From Candidatus Gastranaerophilales bacterium (GTDB taxonomy: Bacteria; Cyanobacteriota; Vampirovibrionia; Gastranaerophilales; Gastranaerophilaceae): a DNA stretch of 37,500 bases. Positions 1-8,433 of the stretch are shown here, in pieces. Under the pieces are notes generated by a model. That model saw nothing but the letters and a program-made list of their open reading frames with translations. It ran no database searches and had not been told where the DNA came from. Where the stretch lies: contig CANUDF010000009.1 in NCBI GenBank assembly GCA_947857085.1, forward strand, positions 1 to 37,500, read 5' to 3'. The translations under genes were made by a program, and so were the position numbers. Position 1 is the stretch's first letter; every line of letters starts with the position of its first letter.

Positions 1-197
1 TCATCTTTACATTTCGTTACATTTGTCGCTTTGTTAAATATTGTTTACATTGTTTATTATTATAAGTCAGTTTTTTTGATGTATAGATTGTTAGATATAA
101 TATTAAAACTTTATGTTTTTATAAATTTATCTTTTTATTAAGTGATGTTACGAGAATATAGTTAACTATTTGTTTTTTTGTATAAAATTTAATAAAA

Positions 198-203
198 TAT
201 AAT
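198..203 (+). promoter_or_regulatory. Possible -10 box for the merR-like/recA genes
   Basis: A TATAAT hexamer lies 25 nt before the chosen start of the first gene. No convincing -35 box sits 17 nt upstream, where the sequence is T-rich. The rest of positions 1-197 is very AT-rich and I see no gene or clear structure in it. Confidence 0.4.
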
Positions 204-228
204 TGGGGAAACTTTGAGGGATATGAAA

Positions 229-708
229 ATGTTAAAAGAAGATACAGGAGCAAAAACTTTATCACCGAATGAAGTAAGAAACATCTTAAATGCTGATAAC
301 AAAGAAATTGTTGAGCTTTGTAAACGTGCATCAATCATGCCCAGAAAAAATTCAAAAGGGCAGACATATTTTTCTTATGATGAGGTAAAACATTTAAGAG
401 AAATTCAGGCTCAAAAAATGTCATATCCCGTTGAAAAAAATACATCTGCTGTTGCAAGTATCTTAACATCCCTTAGAAATATGGAAAACACCTTAAGTGA
501 TAAAATTTCAAAAGTAATAGATGAAAAGCTTGAGGGTATGGACGAAGTTGTTGTTGAACTTATCCGTTGTAAAACTGATAATGAAACCCTGAAACAAAAA
601 ATTATTGATTTGAATAAAGAAGTTTATCAGCTTAAAAATGATTTGAACAGCTATAAACATGTTGGCTTGGGCTTATATAAGAAAAAAGACCGCCACGTTT
701 GGGAATAA
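229..708 (+). CDS. MerR-like HTH protein with C-terminal coiled coil, upstream of recA
   Basis: This 159-residue protein has an N-terminal winged-helix region of MerR/HTH_17 type: a helix-turn-helix-like segment at about residues 9-35, then a short wing and a YFSYDEVKHLREI segment typical of MerR-fold proteins. From about residue 70 to 145 it is heptad-rich (MENTLSDKISKVIDEKLEG and following) and probably a coiled coil. The start is chosen at ATG 229 because GAGGG lies 8 nt upstream; a TTG at 214 and an ATG at 223 are in-frame alternatives. recA starts 16 nt after its stop, so the two are probably cotranscribed. The fold suggests DNA binding, but there is no effector domain, so its target and role are unknown. 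It could be a chromosome-organising or recA-regulating factor; that is only inference from position. Confidence 0.75.
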   Translation: MLKEDTGAKTLSPNEVRNILNADNKEIVELCKRASIMPRKNSKGQTYFSYDEVKHLREIQAQKMSYPVEKNTSAVASILTSLRNMENTLSDKISKVIDEKLEGMDEVVVELIRCKTDNETLKQKIIDLNKEVYQLKNDLNSYKHVGLGLYKKKDRHVWE

Positions 709-724
709 ATAAAAGGAATAAAAA

Positions 725-1741
725 ATGGCCGTAAAAGAAGAATTAACAACAAATTTAGATGAAAGAAATAAAGCTTTAAAATTAGCAATTGAAAAAATTG
801 AAAAAGATTTTGGAAAAGGTTCAATCATGAAACTTGGCGACAAAGCCACAGTTAATGTTGATGCAATTCCGACAGGTGCACTTGCACTTGATGTAGCCTT
901 AGGAGTAGGAGGAATTCCACGCGGCCGTATCATAGAAATTTACGGACCTGAAAGCTCAGGTAAAACTACTCTTGCACAGCATATTGTTGCAGAGTGCCAA
1001 AAACGCGGCGGTATTGCAGCATTTGTAGATGCTGAACATGCACTTGATCCTGAATATGCAAGAAATCTCGGCGTTCAGGTTGATGATTTGCTTATTTCAC
1101 AGCCTGATACAGGGGAGCAGGCTCTTGATATTACAGAAGAACTTGTAAGATCAGGCGCAGTTGACGTTGTTGTTGTTGACTCAGTTGCTGCACTCGTTCC
1201 AAAAGCCGAAATTGAAGGCTCTATGGAAGACCAGCAAATGGGTTTGCAGGCACGTTTGATGTCAAAAGCATTGAGAAAATTGACCGGTGTTATCGGGAAA
1301 ACCAATACTACAGTAATTTTCATTAACCAATTACGTATGAAAATCGGTGTTATGTACGGTAACCCAGAAACAACAACCGGTGGTAACGCTTTAAAATATT
1401 ATGCCAGCGTTCGTATGGAAATCAGACGTGTTGAAGGACTTAAAGGCGAAAATGGTGATGTAGGAAACCATGTAAGAGTAAAAGTTTTGAAAAACAAAGT
1501 TGCCCCTCCTTTTAGAACGGCTGAATTTGATATTATCTTCGGAAAAGGTATCTGCAAAATTGGAAACATTCTTGATGTAGCTGTTAACCTTGATATAGTT
1601 AAAAAAGCCGGTGCCTGGTTTAGTTTTAATGAAGAAAAGTTAGGTCAGGGCAGAGATAAAGCAAAAGAATTTCTTACTGCAAATCCTGATATATTAGCAG
1701 AAGTTGAAAAACTTGTCAGAGAAAAACTTGCAGAACAATAA
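725..1741 (+). CDS. recA: Recombinase RecA
   Basis: RecA forms ATP-dependent filaments on single-stranded DNA, carries out strand exchange and triggers LexA self-cleavage where an SOS system exists. The 338-aa protein is full length for the family. It has the Walker A motif GPESSGKT at residues 74-81, the MAW-type segment [13 protein letters not shown], a Walker B strand [14 protein letters not shown], and the DNA-binding loop segments [22 protein letters not shown] and the [14 protein letters not shown] region. The short C-terminal domain ends in a moderately acidic tail. AAGGAATAAAAA precedes the ATG. It probably shares a transcript with the upstream MerR-like gene, and a hairpin terminator follows. 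I see no obvious SOS box in the upstream region, but I do not know the LexA consensus of this lineage. Confidence 0.98.
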   Translation: MAVKEELTTNLDERNKALKLAIEKIEKDFGKGSIMKLGDKATVNVDAIPTGALALDVALGVGGIPRGRIIEIYGPESSGKTTLAQHIVAECQKRGGIAAFVDAEHALDPEYARNLGVQVDDLLISQPDTGEQALDITEELVRSGAVDVVVVDSVAALVPKAEIEGSMEDQQMGLQARLMSKALRKLTGVIGKTNTTVIFINQLRMKIGVMYGNPETTTGGNALKYYASVRMEIRRVEGLKGENGDVGNHVRVKVLKNKVAPPFRTAEFDIIFGKGICKIGNILDVAVNLDIVKKAGAWFSFNEEKLGQGRDKAKEFLTANPDILAEVEKLVREKLAEQ

Positions 1742-1759
1742 TGCTGTGTAAACTTTTGT

Positions 1760-1784
1760 AAATACTATTAGCAAGTATTTTTTT
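1760..1784 (+). terminator. recA: Rho-independent terminator after recA
   Basis: AAATACT and AGTATTT form a 7-bp stem with a 7-nt loop, followed directly by a run of T. It lies 18 nt after the recA stop codon. Confidence 0.7.
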
Positions 1785-1796
1785 GTTTGTTTTTAG

Positions 1797-1802
1797 TATA
1801 AT
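1797..1802 (+). promoter_or_regulatory. -10 box before the lipoprotein gene
   Basis: TATAAT lies 24 nt before the ATG at 1827, just after the recA terminator. No strong -35 was found. The gene has a good Shine-Dalgarno (GGAGG) at about 1816-1820. Confidence 0.45.
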
Positions 1803-1826
1803 AGTATTGTAAATTGGAGGCATGAT

Positions 1827-2750
1827 ATGCAAGTAAATGCTATAAATTCATTCAGTAATGTAAATTTTGCAGGCAAACCTGGTCAGAAAGCAGAAAAAGA
1901 CACCCCTAATATAGTTCCTGCTGAAAGACCTGCTTCAAAAAGATTTATGAGTAAATTGACAGGACCAGCGGCTGCGGCTTTATTTTTAGTACCGATAGCA
2001 ATGGGACCTACAGGGTGTACAAAAATTGAGGTAAAAGCCCACGCAGGTGTAGAAATTCCTTTCAATCCTTGTCCGGGAGACAAAGATACCGTATTTATAC
2101 GTGATACCATTTATATACCGCCTGAATTTGAATTCCCTTATGAAATTGAAGACTCTTTAAATCATTGGAGAGGGGATATTCTTGACATTCCGGTAGATGG
2201 TGATGACGGGAATTTGACAAACAAAGCTTTATTATATTTAGGCGGTCAAAGACAATGGGAAAATAACAGACCTGAATATATTAAATTAAATCTCGCTAAA
2301 TCAGATAACGATGAAGTACGTTATGACCATGTTATTGCGGACTCAATCAAGAATGATATAAGAGTAACTTTAGTCAAGCCCGGAGAACTCAAAATAGTTA
2401 AAAATGACGGCAGTGTGACAGATGAAGTAAGCGGTTTGTTATTTAATGAAGACGGTTTTAAAACTTTTGCACATTCAAATGGCAAAGACTCGATTTATAT
2501 ATATCCGAAAGCAACTTCCGGAGATAACAACGGCAAATACGTTTACAGAGGAGTAGTAGGACGCGGATATCTTGATAAAGAAAAATTTGGTGAAAATGTT
2601 CTTTTGAAAGGTATTCTATCACCGGGTACACCGGGAGACCCTGAAGATCCGCCTACAGAAGACCATTATATCAAGGTTAACGGTATGACCATGGATGTTA
2701 ATGAATTGAAGGATAATGCTAAAGAAGAAACTATTATAATAGAAGATTAA
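1827..2750 (+). CDS. Predicted lipoprotein with N-terminal NFAG tag before the lipobox
   Basis: I do not recognise a family for this 307-aa protein. Residues 1-40 are polar and include NFAG at 13-16. A basic stretch (SKRFMSK, 38-44) precedes a hydrophobic segment at about 46-60, and Cys64 follows in the context MGPTGC, which resembles a lipobox. The rest (65-307) is acidic, has CPGDKDTVFIRDTIYIPP early on, and ends in a Pro-rich linker (PGTPGDPEDPPTEDHY) and a short acidic tail, consistent with an exported, surface- or periplasm-facing lipoprotein. The signal is odd because a normal lipoprotein n-region is only a few residues long, while here it is about 45. The gene stands alone, with its own -10 box and GGAGG site, and ends at a bidirectional terminator. 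Lipidation is inferred, not shown. Confidence 0.7.
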   Translation: MQVNAINSFSNVNFAGKPGQKAEKDTPNIVPAERPASKRFMSKLTGPAAAALFLVPIAMGPTGCTKIEVKAHAGVEIPFNPCPGDKDTVFIRDTIYIPPEFEFPYEIEDSLNHWRGDILDIPVDGDDGNLTNKALLYLGGQRQWENNRPEYIKLNLAKSDNDEVRYDHVIADSIKNDIRVTLVKPGELKIVKNDGSVTDEVSGLLFNEDGFKTFAHSNGKDSIYIYPKATSGDNNGKYVYRGVVGRGYLDKEKFGENVLLKGILSPGTPGDPEDPPTEDHYIKVNGMTMDVNELKDNAKEETIIIED

Positions 2751-2764
2751 TCTCAACAAATAAT

Positions 2765-2795
2765 AAAAAAGCACCTATTATGGGTGCTTTTTTTA
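2765..2795. terminator. Bidirectional terminator between convergent genes
   Basis: AAAAAGCACC and GGGTGCTTTTTTT pair around a TATTAT loop. The stem is flanked by A on one side and T on the other, so it can serve both the lipoprotein gene (+) and the HTH/zinc-ribbon gene (-). Confidence 0.9.
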
Positions 2796-3197
2796 ATGGA
2801 TTTGAAATACACATTTAGTACAATGTGCCTTGGGATGTAAGACCAGATTATCTTCAAGGTCATACATTCTTTCAACTTTTGTTACAAGCGGAGCTCCGCA
2901 TTTAGGGCATTTGAGACCTCCGGCACCGTTTAAAATTAAATCTTTCAGACTTTCTATCATTTGAAGTGATACAAAATCGTTTCTAAAATCTTTTTCCAGT
3001 CTTCTAATCTCTTCGGGATGGCATTTAAGCCCTTTAGCAAGGTTTTGCCGGACTGTTACAGACAAAAACAATTCTTTACCGGCTTCAATATCTTCAATTA
3101 ATGATAAATCAATATTAGATTTTACAGCTAAACCTTTAGGTGAAAGCCCTAAATTATCCCTTTTTTCCTGAACAAATTGTGCCAATGTTTTTTTCAT
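2793..3197 (-). CDS. HTH (XRE-like) regulator with C-terminal zinc ribbon
   Basis: This 134-aa protein starts with an XRE/Cro-like helix-turn-helix (about residues 4-60: FVQEKRDNLGLSPKGLAVKS, then DLSLIEDIEAGK). It ends in a zinc-ribbon-like segment with four Cys in two CxxC pairs (C97/C100 and C126/C129) and the context CPKCGAPLVTK. It probably binds DNA; the target is unknown. The open frame extends upstream to 3251, but that would run through the terminator of the preceding gene, so I chose the ATG at 3197. There is no Shine-Dalgarno; an extended -10 box ends 6 nt before this ATG, so the mRNA is predicted to be leaderless. Regulator identity is moderately certain; biological role is not known. 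Confidence 0.75.
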   Translation of the reverse strand: MKKTLAQFVQEKRDNLGLSPKGLAVKSNIDLSLIEDIEAGKELFLSVTVRQNLAKGLKCHPEEIRRLEKDFRNDFVSLQMIESLKDLILNGAGGLKCPKCGAPLVTKVERMYDLEDNLVLHPKAHCTKCVFQIH

Positions 3198-3203
3198 AAC
3201 GAA

Positions 3204-3212
3204 ATTATAGCA
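3204..3212 (-). promoter_or_regulatory. Extended -10 promoter giving a leaderless mRNA
   Basis: On the minus strand TGC TATAAT is followed by 6 nt (TTCGTT) and then the ATG at 3197. A start site about 7 nt after the -10 would fall on the A of the ATG. No -35 box is apparent, as expected for extended -10 promoters. Confidence 0.6.
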
Positions 3213-3215
3213 TAA

Positions 3216-3242
3216 AAAAAGAGCCCTTATAGGGCTCTTTTT
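3216..3242 (-). terminator. Terminator of the 574-aa protein gene
   Basis: GAGCCCT and AGGGCTC form a 7-bp stem extended by A/T pairs and flanked by A and T runs. It overlaps the stop codon of the upstream minus-strand gene and lies just before the promoter of the next one. Confidence 0.85.
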
Positions 3243-4965
3243 AATATTCAATATTTACTTCTGCATTTGCTTCAAAGTACCATTGGTTCATATATTTAAA
3301 GTTAGCATCGGCAGTTTTGTGAGCTTCTTTTAGATTTGTTTGTTTTTCTTTATAATAATTATCAGCGTCTACAGCACCCTGCGTATCGAATGTACTAAGA
3401 TTACTTGCATAATTTTGGAAAGTTGTGCCATTTTCTGATCTGTCTATTAAGGCTATATCTGTTTTACCTTCATCAAATTTTGAAAGTATATATTTTTCTT
3501 TAAATACATCAGAGCCGGGTTCTTTGGCGTAAACAATAACCGCATCCCAGACGTTTTGACCCGGTTCATCCCATACAGACTGCAAGTCAAAGCCTTCTTC
3601 ATACTGCATATACAACTCTTCACCGTTTTCATTTGCAATATGCACACCGCCGGCACTATTTGCTTTAGTCTGTCCGTTAGCTTCCAGTATAAATTTGCCG
3701 CCTATATCAACTTTTTCAGCTTTACCTTCAAACTTAAGCTCGCCAATATTACCTTTAATAACTGGATTACCTGATGTAACATCTTTAAGGTTTGCAGGGG
3801 TAACAACACTCATCGCAAACCCAGGAGCGCCGTTTCCGTAAGACCCTTCATTAGCGTCCAAATCCATAATAATCTGTGAGCGTTCGGCTGGCTGGCTAAA
3901 TCCGACTTTTGACAGCATTGAATATAATTTGCCTGAGGTTCCGTCTTCACTGATTGTTACATCATCACCAACCGTATGAACCAGTCCGTTATCGAAGTTT
4001 ACGTTCGGCTTATTACCCTCTGCTTTATAGTCATAGCCGATACCGTCATCTGTTATGTGTTCTTCGCCTATTACATCAATATAGTCAACAACATTATCAA
4101 CTGTCAAATCTTGCAGCGGGTTAGTATTAATATAGAGTTTGGTACCATTGCCCAGTTCAATATAAGGCTTAACTCCATCATTTGACTCGTTATAATCATA
4201 CCCGTATTTATAATCAATATTATCAGCAGTTGTTGCGACAAACCCTTGTGAGTTGTTTGGATCATTCAAGTAATTAACTACATAATCCGCCATTTTTTTG
4301 TTAGTTACTTCAACTCTAACAATCTCGTCGAGAAAATCATCTTTAGAACAAGAAGCTAAAGAAGAAGCAGCAAGTGTTCCAGCGGCTACTTTACCCAAAC
4401 CTGCTGTAGTAGTTGTAGTTGCTGCCGCAGAACTTGCAACCGCTCCGCCTCCGGCTAATGCAAATACACCCAAGAGTGTTGCAATACCGCGACCACCCTT
4501 TCTAACCTGCCCGTCAGTTAAACGACTAATCGCTTCATTAAGATATTCTACTCCTTTATTAGCACCATCATATACTTTTGCCAAGAATGATTTTTCAGGT
4601 TCTTTCGGTACATTTATGTGGGTAACCTTTGTTCCTTTAGCAAATAACTGCGGAGTTCCGTCATATTTAGCATGATCAATTTCAAACTCAACAGAACCAT
4701 CAGGATTTTCAATTCTGGTGATACCGTTTCCTGTCTCAATTCTTTTGGCAGCTTCCTTCTGTACAGACAGACCTTTATCTAAATCTTTCTGTGCTCCGCC
4801 CGACAGACCTTTTGCTAAAGCTTCATTTTGTTTTGCAGCTTTAGCTTGTTCATTAGCTTTATCAATCGCAGCTTGCTGTTCCGGAGTTATTTCAACATAA
4901 TTCTTCGGCTGCTGCACTTCATCTTTTTTCATCCAACTTGGATTGAAACCATAATTACCGCCCAT
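3241..4965 (-). CDS. Large predicted lipoprotein or membrane-anchored protein with internal lipobox
   Basis: I do not recognise a family for this 574-aa protein. Residues 1-155 are soluble, Ala/Gln/Lys-rich and probably helical. Residues about 158-205 are hydrophobic and Ala/Thr/Gly-rich (GVFALAGGGAVASSAAATT), and Cys206 follows in the context SLASC-SKDD, which looks like a lipobox. Residues 207-574 are acidic and rich in Asn, Asp, Gly and Tyr (for example DNIDYKYGYDYNESND), typical of an exported beta-rich surface protein. If Cys206 is lipidated, the export signal is placed about 200 residues into the protein. The start is set at 4965 because AAAGGAG lies 8 nt upstream of that ATG; upstream ATGs at 4992 and 4983 lack a ribosome site. 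A TATAAT box lies just upstream, so the gene appears monocistronic. Confidence 0.65.
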   Translation of the reverse strand: MGGNYGFNPSWMKKDEVQQPKNYVEITPEQQAAIDKANEQAKAAKQNEALAKGLSGGAQKDLDKGLSVQKEAAKRIETGNGITRIENPDGSVEFEIDHAKYDGTPQLFAKGTKVTHINVPKEPEKSFLAKVYDGANKGVEYLNEAISRLTDGQVRKGGRGIATLLGVFALAGGGAVASSAAATTTTTAGLGKVAAGTLAASSLASCSKDDFLDEIVRVEVTNKKMADYVVNYLNDPNNSQGFVATTADNIDYKYGYDYNESNDGVKPYIELGNGTKLYINTNPLQDLTVDNVVDYIDVIGEEHITDDGIGYDYKAEGNKPNVNFDNGLVHTVGDDVTISEDGTSGKLYSMLSKVGFSQPAERSQIIMDLDANEGSYGNGAPGFAMSVVTPANLKDVTSGNPVIKGNIGELKFEGKAEKVDIGGKFILEANGQTKANSAGGVHIANENGEELYMQYEEGFDLQSVWDEPGQNVWDAVIVYAKEPGSDVFKEKYILSKFDEGKTDIALIDRSENGTTFQNYASNLSTFDTQGAVDADNYYKEKQTNLKEAHKTADANFKYMNQWYFEANAEVNIEY

Positions 4966-4990
4966 TGAGTTTTCTCCTTTCATGGTCCAC

Positions 4991-4996
4991 ATTATA
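4991..4996 (-). promoter_or_regulatory. -10 box for the 574-aa protein gene
   Basis: TATAAT on the minus strand lies 25 nt before the chosen ATG at 4965. The -35 region is weak. The placement supports the 4965 start, since it leaves room for a short leader with its Shine-Dalgarno. Confidence 0.5.
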
Positions 4997-5091
4997 ACCT
5001 TCTATATTCCCAGCTAACGGTATAACTTACTAAAATCTTTAACCTATTTTATTAAATTTTAGATAGAAACTTCGTTAATAATGCATATATA

Positions 5092-5114
5092 TTTGAATTT
5101 CAGACAAATTCAAA
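5092..5114. repeat. Small AT-rich inverted repeat
   Basis: TTTGAATTT and AAATTCAAA form a perfect 9-bp stem around a 5-nt loop in the intergenic region between two divergent transcription units. There is no T-run, so it does not look like a terminator. Its function is unknown. Confidence 0.35.
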
Positions 5115-5154
5115 TTCACATTTACATTCTGTAACATATAAAGAAAAAATACAC

Positions 5155-5182
5155 TTGTAATTTAAAAAATTAAAGTTATAAT
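5155..5182 (+). promoter_or_regulatory. ssrA: Probable ssrA promoter
   Basis: TTGTAA and TATAAT are separated by 16 nt, with the -10 box ending 24 nt before the mature 5' end of tmRNA. The transcript would carry a short 5' leader to be removed by RNase P. Confidence 0.55.
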
Positions 5183-5206
5183 GATAATACAGAACATTGA
5201 AAACAA

Positions 5207-5600
5207 GGGGACGTCCGGATTTGACAGGATGTTTGATTAATATAGGTTGCGGGTCCGAGCGCTGTTCTCGGTTATCAACGAGCTAAGCAAATTAAATGCT
5301 GAAAACAATGTAATTAAAGCTGATTTTTCTAGAGCATATGCTTTAGCTGCTTAGTATAGCAGACAGCCACTCCACCAGCCCAGCTTGCCGGCTGCTGGGG
5401 TCCACAATGCAAGCCGCAGTATGTTGATGATGGTAGACATATCAAGATAACCATTGAAGGTTATGTATTTCCGCAAAAAATACTTTGACTGATTTAAGGG
5501 TTTTGATGCTTTCCTGAATTAGTTGAGAAAATAAGTATCTACACTCGTAGAGACCTGTGTTGGTCCATTTTGGACGTGGGTTCGAGTCCCACCGTCTCCA
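5207..5600 (+). ncRNA. ssrA: tmRNA (transfer-messenger RNA)
   Basis: tmRNA rescues ribosomes stalled on broken mRNA and adds a degradation tag. The 5' end GGGGACG pairs with CGTCTCC at the 3' end to form the acceptor stem, with discriminator A at 5600; CCA is not encoded. GGTTCGAGTCCC near the 3' end is the T arm. The tag reading frame runs from GCT at 5298 to TAG at 5352-5354 and encodes AENNVIKADFSRAYALAA, 18 residues ending in the typical ALAA degron. The 394-nt length and the single-piece (non-permuted) arrangement are normal. Pseudoknot-like pairings are likely between the tag and the 3' half but I did not fold them. nrdG converges from the other side, its stop 18 nt beyond the tmRNA end, and a T-run (GTTTTT) directly follows. 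Confidence 0.97.
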
Positions 5601-5618
5601 GTTTTTACAAAAATTTAA

Positions 5619-6101
5619 TTAATATAATATTATATGATCATTTAAAGATTCTTTTACTCTGATAATCCTTTGGTTTGAACTTCCGACCCACTCAAGGTTG
5701 CTGTCTTTAAGTTCTTCTATAAATCTGCCTTCTGCTATGACATCAATATCAGAAATTCCGTCAAGTTCTTTTATATCCTCCCAATTATAACCGGTATAAA
5801 GCCATATTGTTTTATCAGGGTAAAGTTTCCTGCATTTTTTTATAAGTCTGAAAACGTCACTTCTATTATAAGGCATAAGAGGGTCACCGCCGCTAAAAGT
5901 TATACCATCGATATATGGTTTATTAAGTGCTTCAAACAGTTCATCTTCTGCATCTTTATCAAATGGAAGACCGCAGTTTTTATCCCAGGTTATTGGATTC
6001 TGACAGTTTTTGCAATGGTGTTCACAACCAGAAACCCATAAAACAACTCTTATGCCCTCTCCATTCAGCATATCTTCTTTTGTTATGTCATGATAATTCA
6101 T
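5619..6101 (-). CDS. nrdG: Anaerobic ribonucleotide reductase activating protein (radical SAM)
   Basis: NrdG uses a [4Fe-4S] cluster and S-adenosylmethionine to create the glycyl radical on NrdD. The 160-aa length is normal for NrdG. The radical SAM motif CxxxCxxC is C26-C30-C33 (CEHHCKNC), preceded by GEGIRVVLWVSG. A GG motif (ITFSGGDPLM) that contacts SAM follows at about residue 70. The gene starts one base after the nrdD stop, so the two are almost certainly cotranscribed and translationally coupled. Its presence indicates deoxyribonucleotide synthesis under strict or frequent anaerobiosis. Confidence 0.95.
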   Translation of the reverse strand: MNYHDITKEDMLNGEGIRVVLWVSGCEHHCKNCQNPITWDKNCGLPFDKDAEDELFEALNKPYIDGITFSGGDPLMPYNRSDVFRLIKKCRKLYPDKTIWLYTGYNWEDIKELDGISDIDVIAEGRFIEELKDSNLEWVGSSNQRIIRVKESLNDHIILY

Positions 6102-6102
6102 T

Positions 6103-8376
6103 TTACATACTTACCCTGTCTTTAATTTCTTCCATTTTTGCTTCATTTAATCTTGTATCACCCTTGATTCTTGAATATGAAAGATAACCGTTCATTCTGT
6201 CAATTTTGGTAAGATTTTTACTTCCGCATTTGGGACAGACATCCATATTAAGTTCCTGGTGACCGCAATCATCACAATATGAAAGCGACAAATTTACCCC
6301 CTCATAAAATCCTTTGTCCATAGCTCTTTTTACAAGTGTCTCAATCGCTTTTGTATTATAAGAAACAGGATATTTTACATATTGAATTTTTCCGCCGTTC
6401 AAAAGTTCCCAGAAACGTCCTTCCAAATCTTGTTTTTCAATTGGTCCAATTTTTTCAGAAACGTGACAGTGAAAACTATTTGAAACATATCCTCTATCAG
6501 ATACCTTATTTACTACACCGTATTTTTTGCGGAATTGTTTTACCTGTAATCCGCATAAATTTTCGGCAGGCGTTCCGTAAATTGCATAAAGGTTTCCGTC
6601 TTCTTCCTTAAATTGATTGACCTTTGCATTTATATATCGCATAACTTCAAGAGCAAATTCACCATCCTCGACAAGTGATTTATTATTATAAAGTTCCTGC
6701 AATTCATTTAATGCAGTAATACCGAATGAAGCAGTTGCAGCTTTTAATAAAGGTTTAATTTTGTCATGTAAACCTAAATGTCCGCCGTAAAAACCGCCTT
6801 CACAAAACCCGAGAGGATTAATTGATGCACGCATTTCTCCAAGGTATTCATAAGTTCTTTTGTGAAGATTTCTTATCATTTCAAGATAATAATCCAGCAC
6901 TTCATAAAAATCTTTACCCTCTTTTTGTGCTTTTGCATAAATCATAGGTAAATGCAGGCTTATTGCACCAATATTAAATCTTCCGACGAAAACAGGTTTA
7001 TCGTTTTCATCAGCAGGTTTCATACCGCCTTTTTCATACCATGGTGAAAGAAATGCTCTGCAGCCCATCGGTGAAATTACACGTTTATATTTTTTGTACA
7101 TGCTTGCAATGTAACCCTCGCCTGTTAATGAAAGCCAATCAGGATACATTGCTTTTTTAGAACACTCTATACCTGCATTAAATAAATCTCTAAGCTCACC
7201 GCCTTGTCCATGAAGTTCTTCATCATATAAAAATACAACTTTAGGAAACAATACAGGTTTCTTATTTTCTTTTTTCCCCTGTCCTTCTTTTCTTACCTGA
7301 AGCATCATAATTGACGCCATTTTCTCAAATTTACCTGTTCCAAGCCCCATTGTCATAGTAATAAATGGATAGTCTCCGCGGCTTGATGCAACCGTGTTGA
7401 ATTTGTATTCCCAACCCTGAAATCCGTCATGCAAGTCTTTTTCAACATCTTTAAGGGCTTCTTTTTCAGCTATTTCAGGACTTACACCCATGTGAACATA
7501 TCTTTGATAATTTTTATCAAAGGTTTTTTGCGCATACGGTGCTAATATTTTATCAACCTCCGGCACTGTAAATCCGCCATATTGCTGGCTTGCAGCAGCC
7601 ATGACAATATCCCCTATTACATCAAAAGCAACTTCCAGTGTCTTAGGCTCATTGTACCAGAGATTGCCCATTTCAAAGCCGCCTTTTAATACATTTGCAA
7701 CATCAAATAAGCAGCAATTCATTGTATCACGTCTTGCAGACATATCGTGAATATAAATATATCCGTCTCGAATTGCCTGTAATTCGGGCACTGTTAAAAA
7801 GAATTTTTTATACAGTTCTTTGTTTAGCTGGTTAAAAATCAGTGAACGTTTTGTTGAAACAAGGGCAGAATCGGCGTTGGAATTTTCTTTATCACCGATA
7901 TACATAATTTTTTGGCTTTCTTGATAAACCTTATCAAGCATGTTTACAAAGTCAATTTTATAGTCTCTGTAATTTCTATAGCTTTTTGCAACTTTCGGAT
8001 TCAAATTTTCAAGAGCATTTTCAACAATACAGTGCATTTTGAAAATTTCTATTTCAGTTTGTTTTGTTTCCAAGACGCTCAAATTTACAAAATTACATAT
8101 ATCTTCAATATCCTGTTCAGTAAATTCAACAAGCATCCTTGCTGCTGATTTTTTTACGGCAGAAATAACTTTCTGAATATTATATTCTTCTTTTGTTCCG
8201 TCTTTTTTTATTATCTTTATATTATCAAGATTAAATTTTGGAACGAAATCTATAATTTTTCTCATAGGATTAGATGCATCCAAAGATTTTGGCTTAGTAA
8301 TATTAGATTTCTGTACAGTATCTTCCTGATTTGCTGCAATTATATTCACAACATTCCCCTTATTCAAATTCTGCAT
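6103..8376 (-). CDS. nrdD: Anaerobic ribonucleoside-triphosphate reductase (class III)
   Basis: NrdD reduces ribonucleoside triphosphates to deoxyribonucleotides by a glycyl radical mechanism. The 757-aa protein has an ATP-cone-like regulatory domain near the N-terminus (about residues 50-140, KIIKKDGTKEEYNIQKVISA), the catalytic barrel (for example MSARRDTMNCCLFD, QQYGGF, NFNTVASSRGDYPF-like segments), a zinc site with C701/C704/C714/C717 (CDDCG, CPKCG), and the radical Gly730 in the context RMNGYLSY. The Cys usually found before the radical Gly (RxCGYL in E. coli) is Asn here. The start at 8376 is chosen because AAGGAG lies 7 nt upstream; an in-frame TTG at 8397 has no ribosome site. Residues 1-45 are a poorly conserved leader, rich in Asn, Lys and Ser. 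nrdG follows directly. Confidence 0.97.
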   Translation of the reverse strand: MQNLNKGNVVNIIAANQEDTVQKSNITKPKSLDASNPMRKIIDFVPKFNLDNIKIIKKDGTKEEYNIQKVISAVKKSAARMLVEFTEQDIEDICNFVNLSVLETKQTEIEIFKMHCIVENALENLNPKVAKSYRNYRDYKIDFVNMLDKVYQESQKIMYIGDKENSNADSALVSTKRSLIFNQLNKELYKKFFLTVPELQAIRDGYIYIHDMSARRDTMNCCLFDVANVLKGGFEMGNLWYNEPKTLEVAFDVIGDIVMAAASQQYGGFTVPEVDKILAPYAQKTFDKNYQRYVHMGVSPEIAEKEALKDVEKDLHDGFQGWEYKFNTVASSRGDYPFITMTMGLGTGKFEKMASIMMLQVRKEGQGKKENKKPVLFPKVVFLYDEELHGQGGELRDLFNAGIECSKKAMYPDWLSLTGEGYIASMYKKYKRVISPMGCRAFLSPWYEKGGMKPADENDKPVFVGRFNIGAISLHLPMIYAKAQKEGKDFYEVLDYYLEMIRNLHKRTYEYLGEMRASINPLGFCEGGFYGGHLGLHDKIKPLLKAATASFGITALNELQELYNNKSLVEDGEFALEVMRYINAKVNQFKEEDGNLYAIYGTPAENLCGLQVKQFRKKYGVVNKVSDRGYVSNSFHCHVSEKIGPIEKQDLEGRFWELLNGGKIQYVKYPVSYNTKAIETLVKRAMDKGFYEGVNLSLSYCDDCGHQELNMDVCPKCGSKNLTKIDRMNGYLSYSRIKGDTRLNEAKMEEIKDRVSM

Positions 8377-8433
8377 ATACGTCTCCTTTTTTTTCAAAAA
8401 GGCAGAAATAGGGCTTTATTATAAAAAAATTAA

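Noticed and set aside
4298-4675. 125-codon plus-strand ORF opposite the 574-aa protein gene
   Set aside because: It mirrors the Ala/Thr/Ser-rich hydrophobic stretch of the minus-strand gene, with no ribosome site or family; a shadow frame.
5092-5114. Terminator between the 574-aa gene and ssrA
   Set aside because: The genes on both sides point away from it and there is no T-run.
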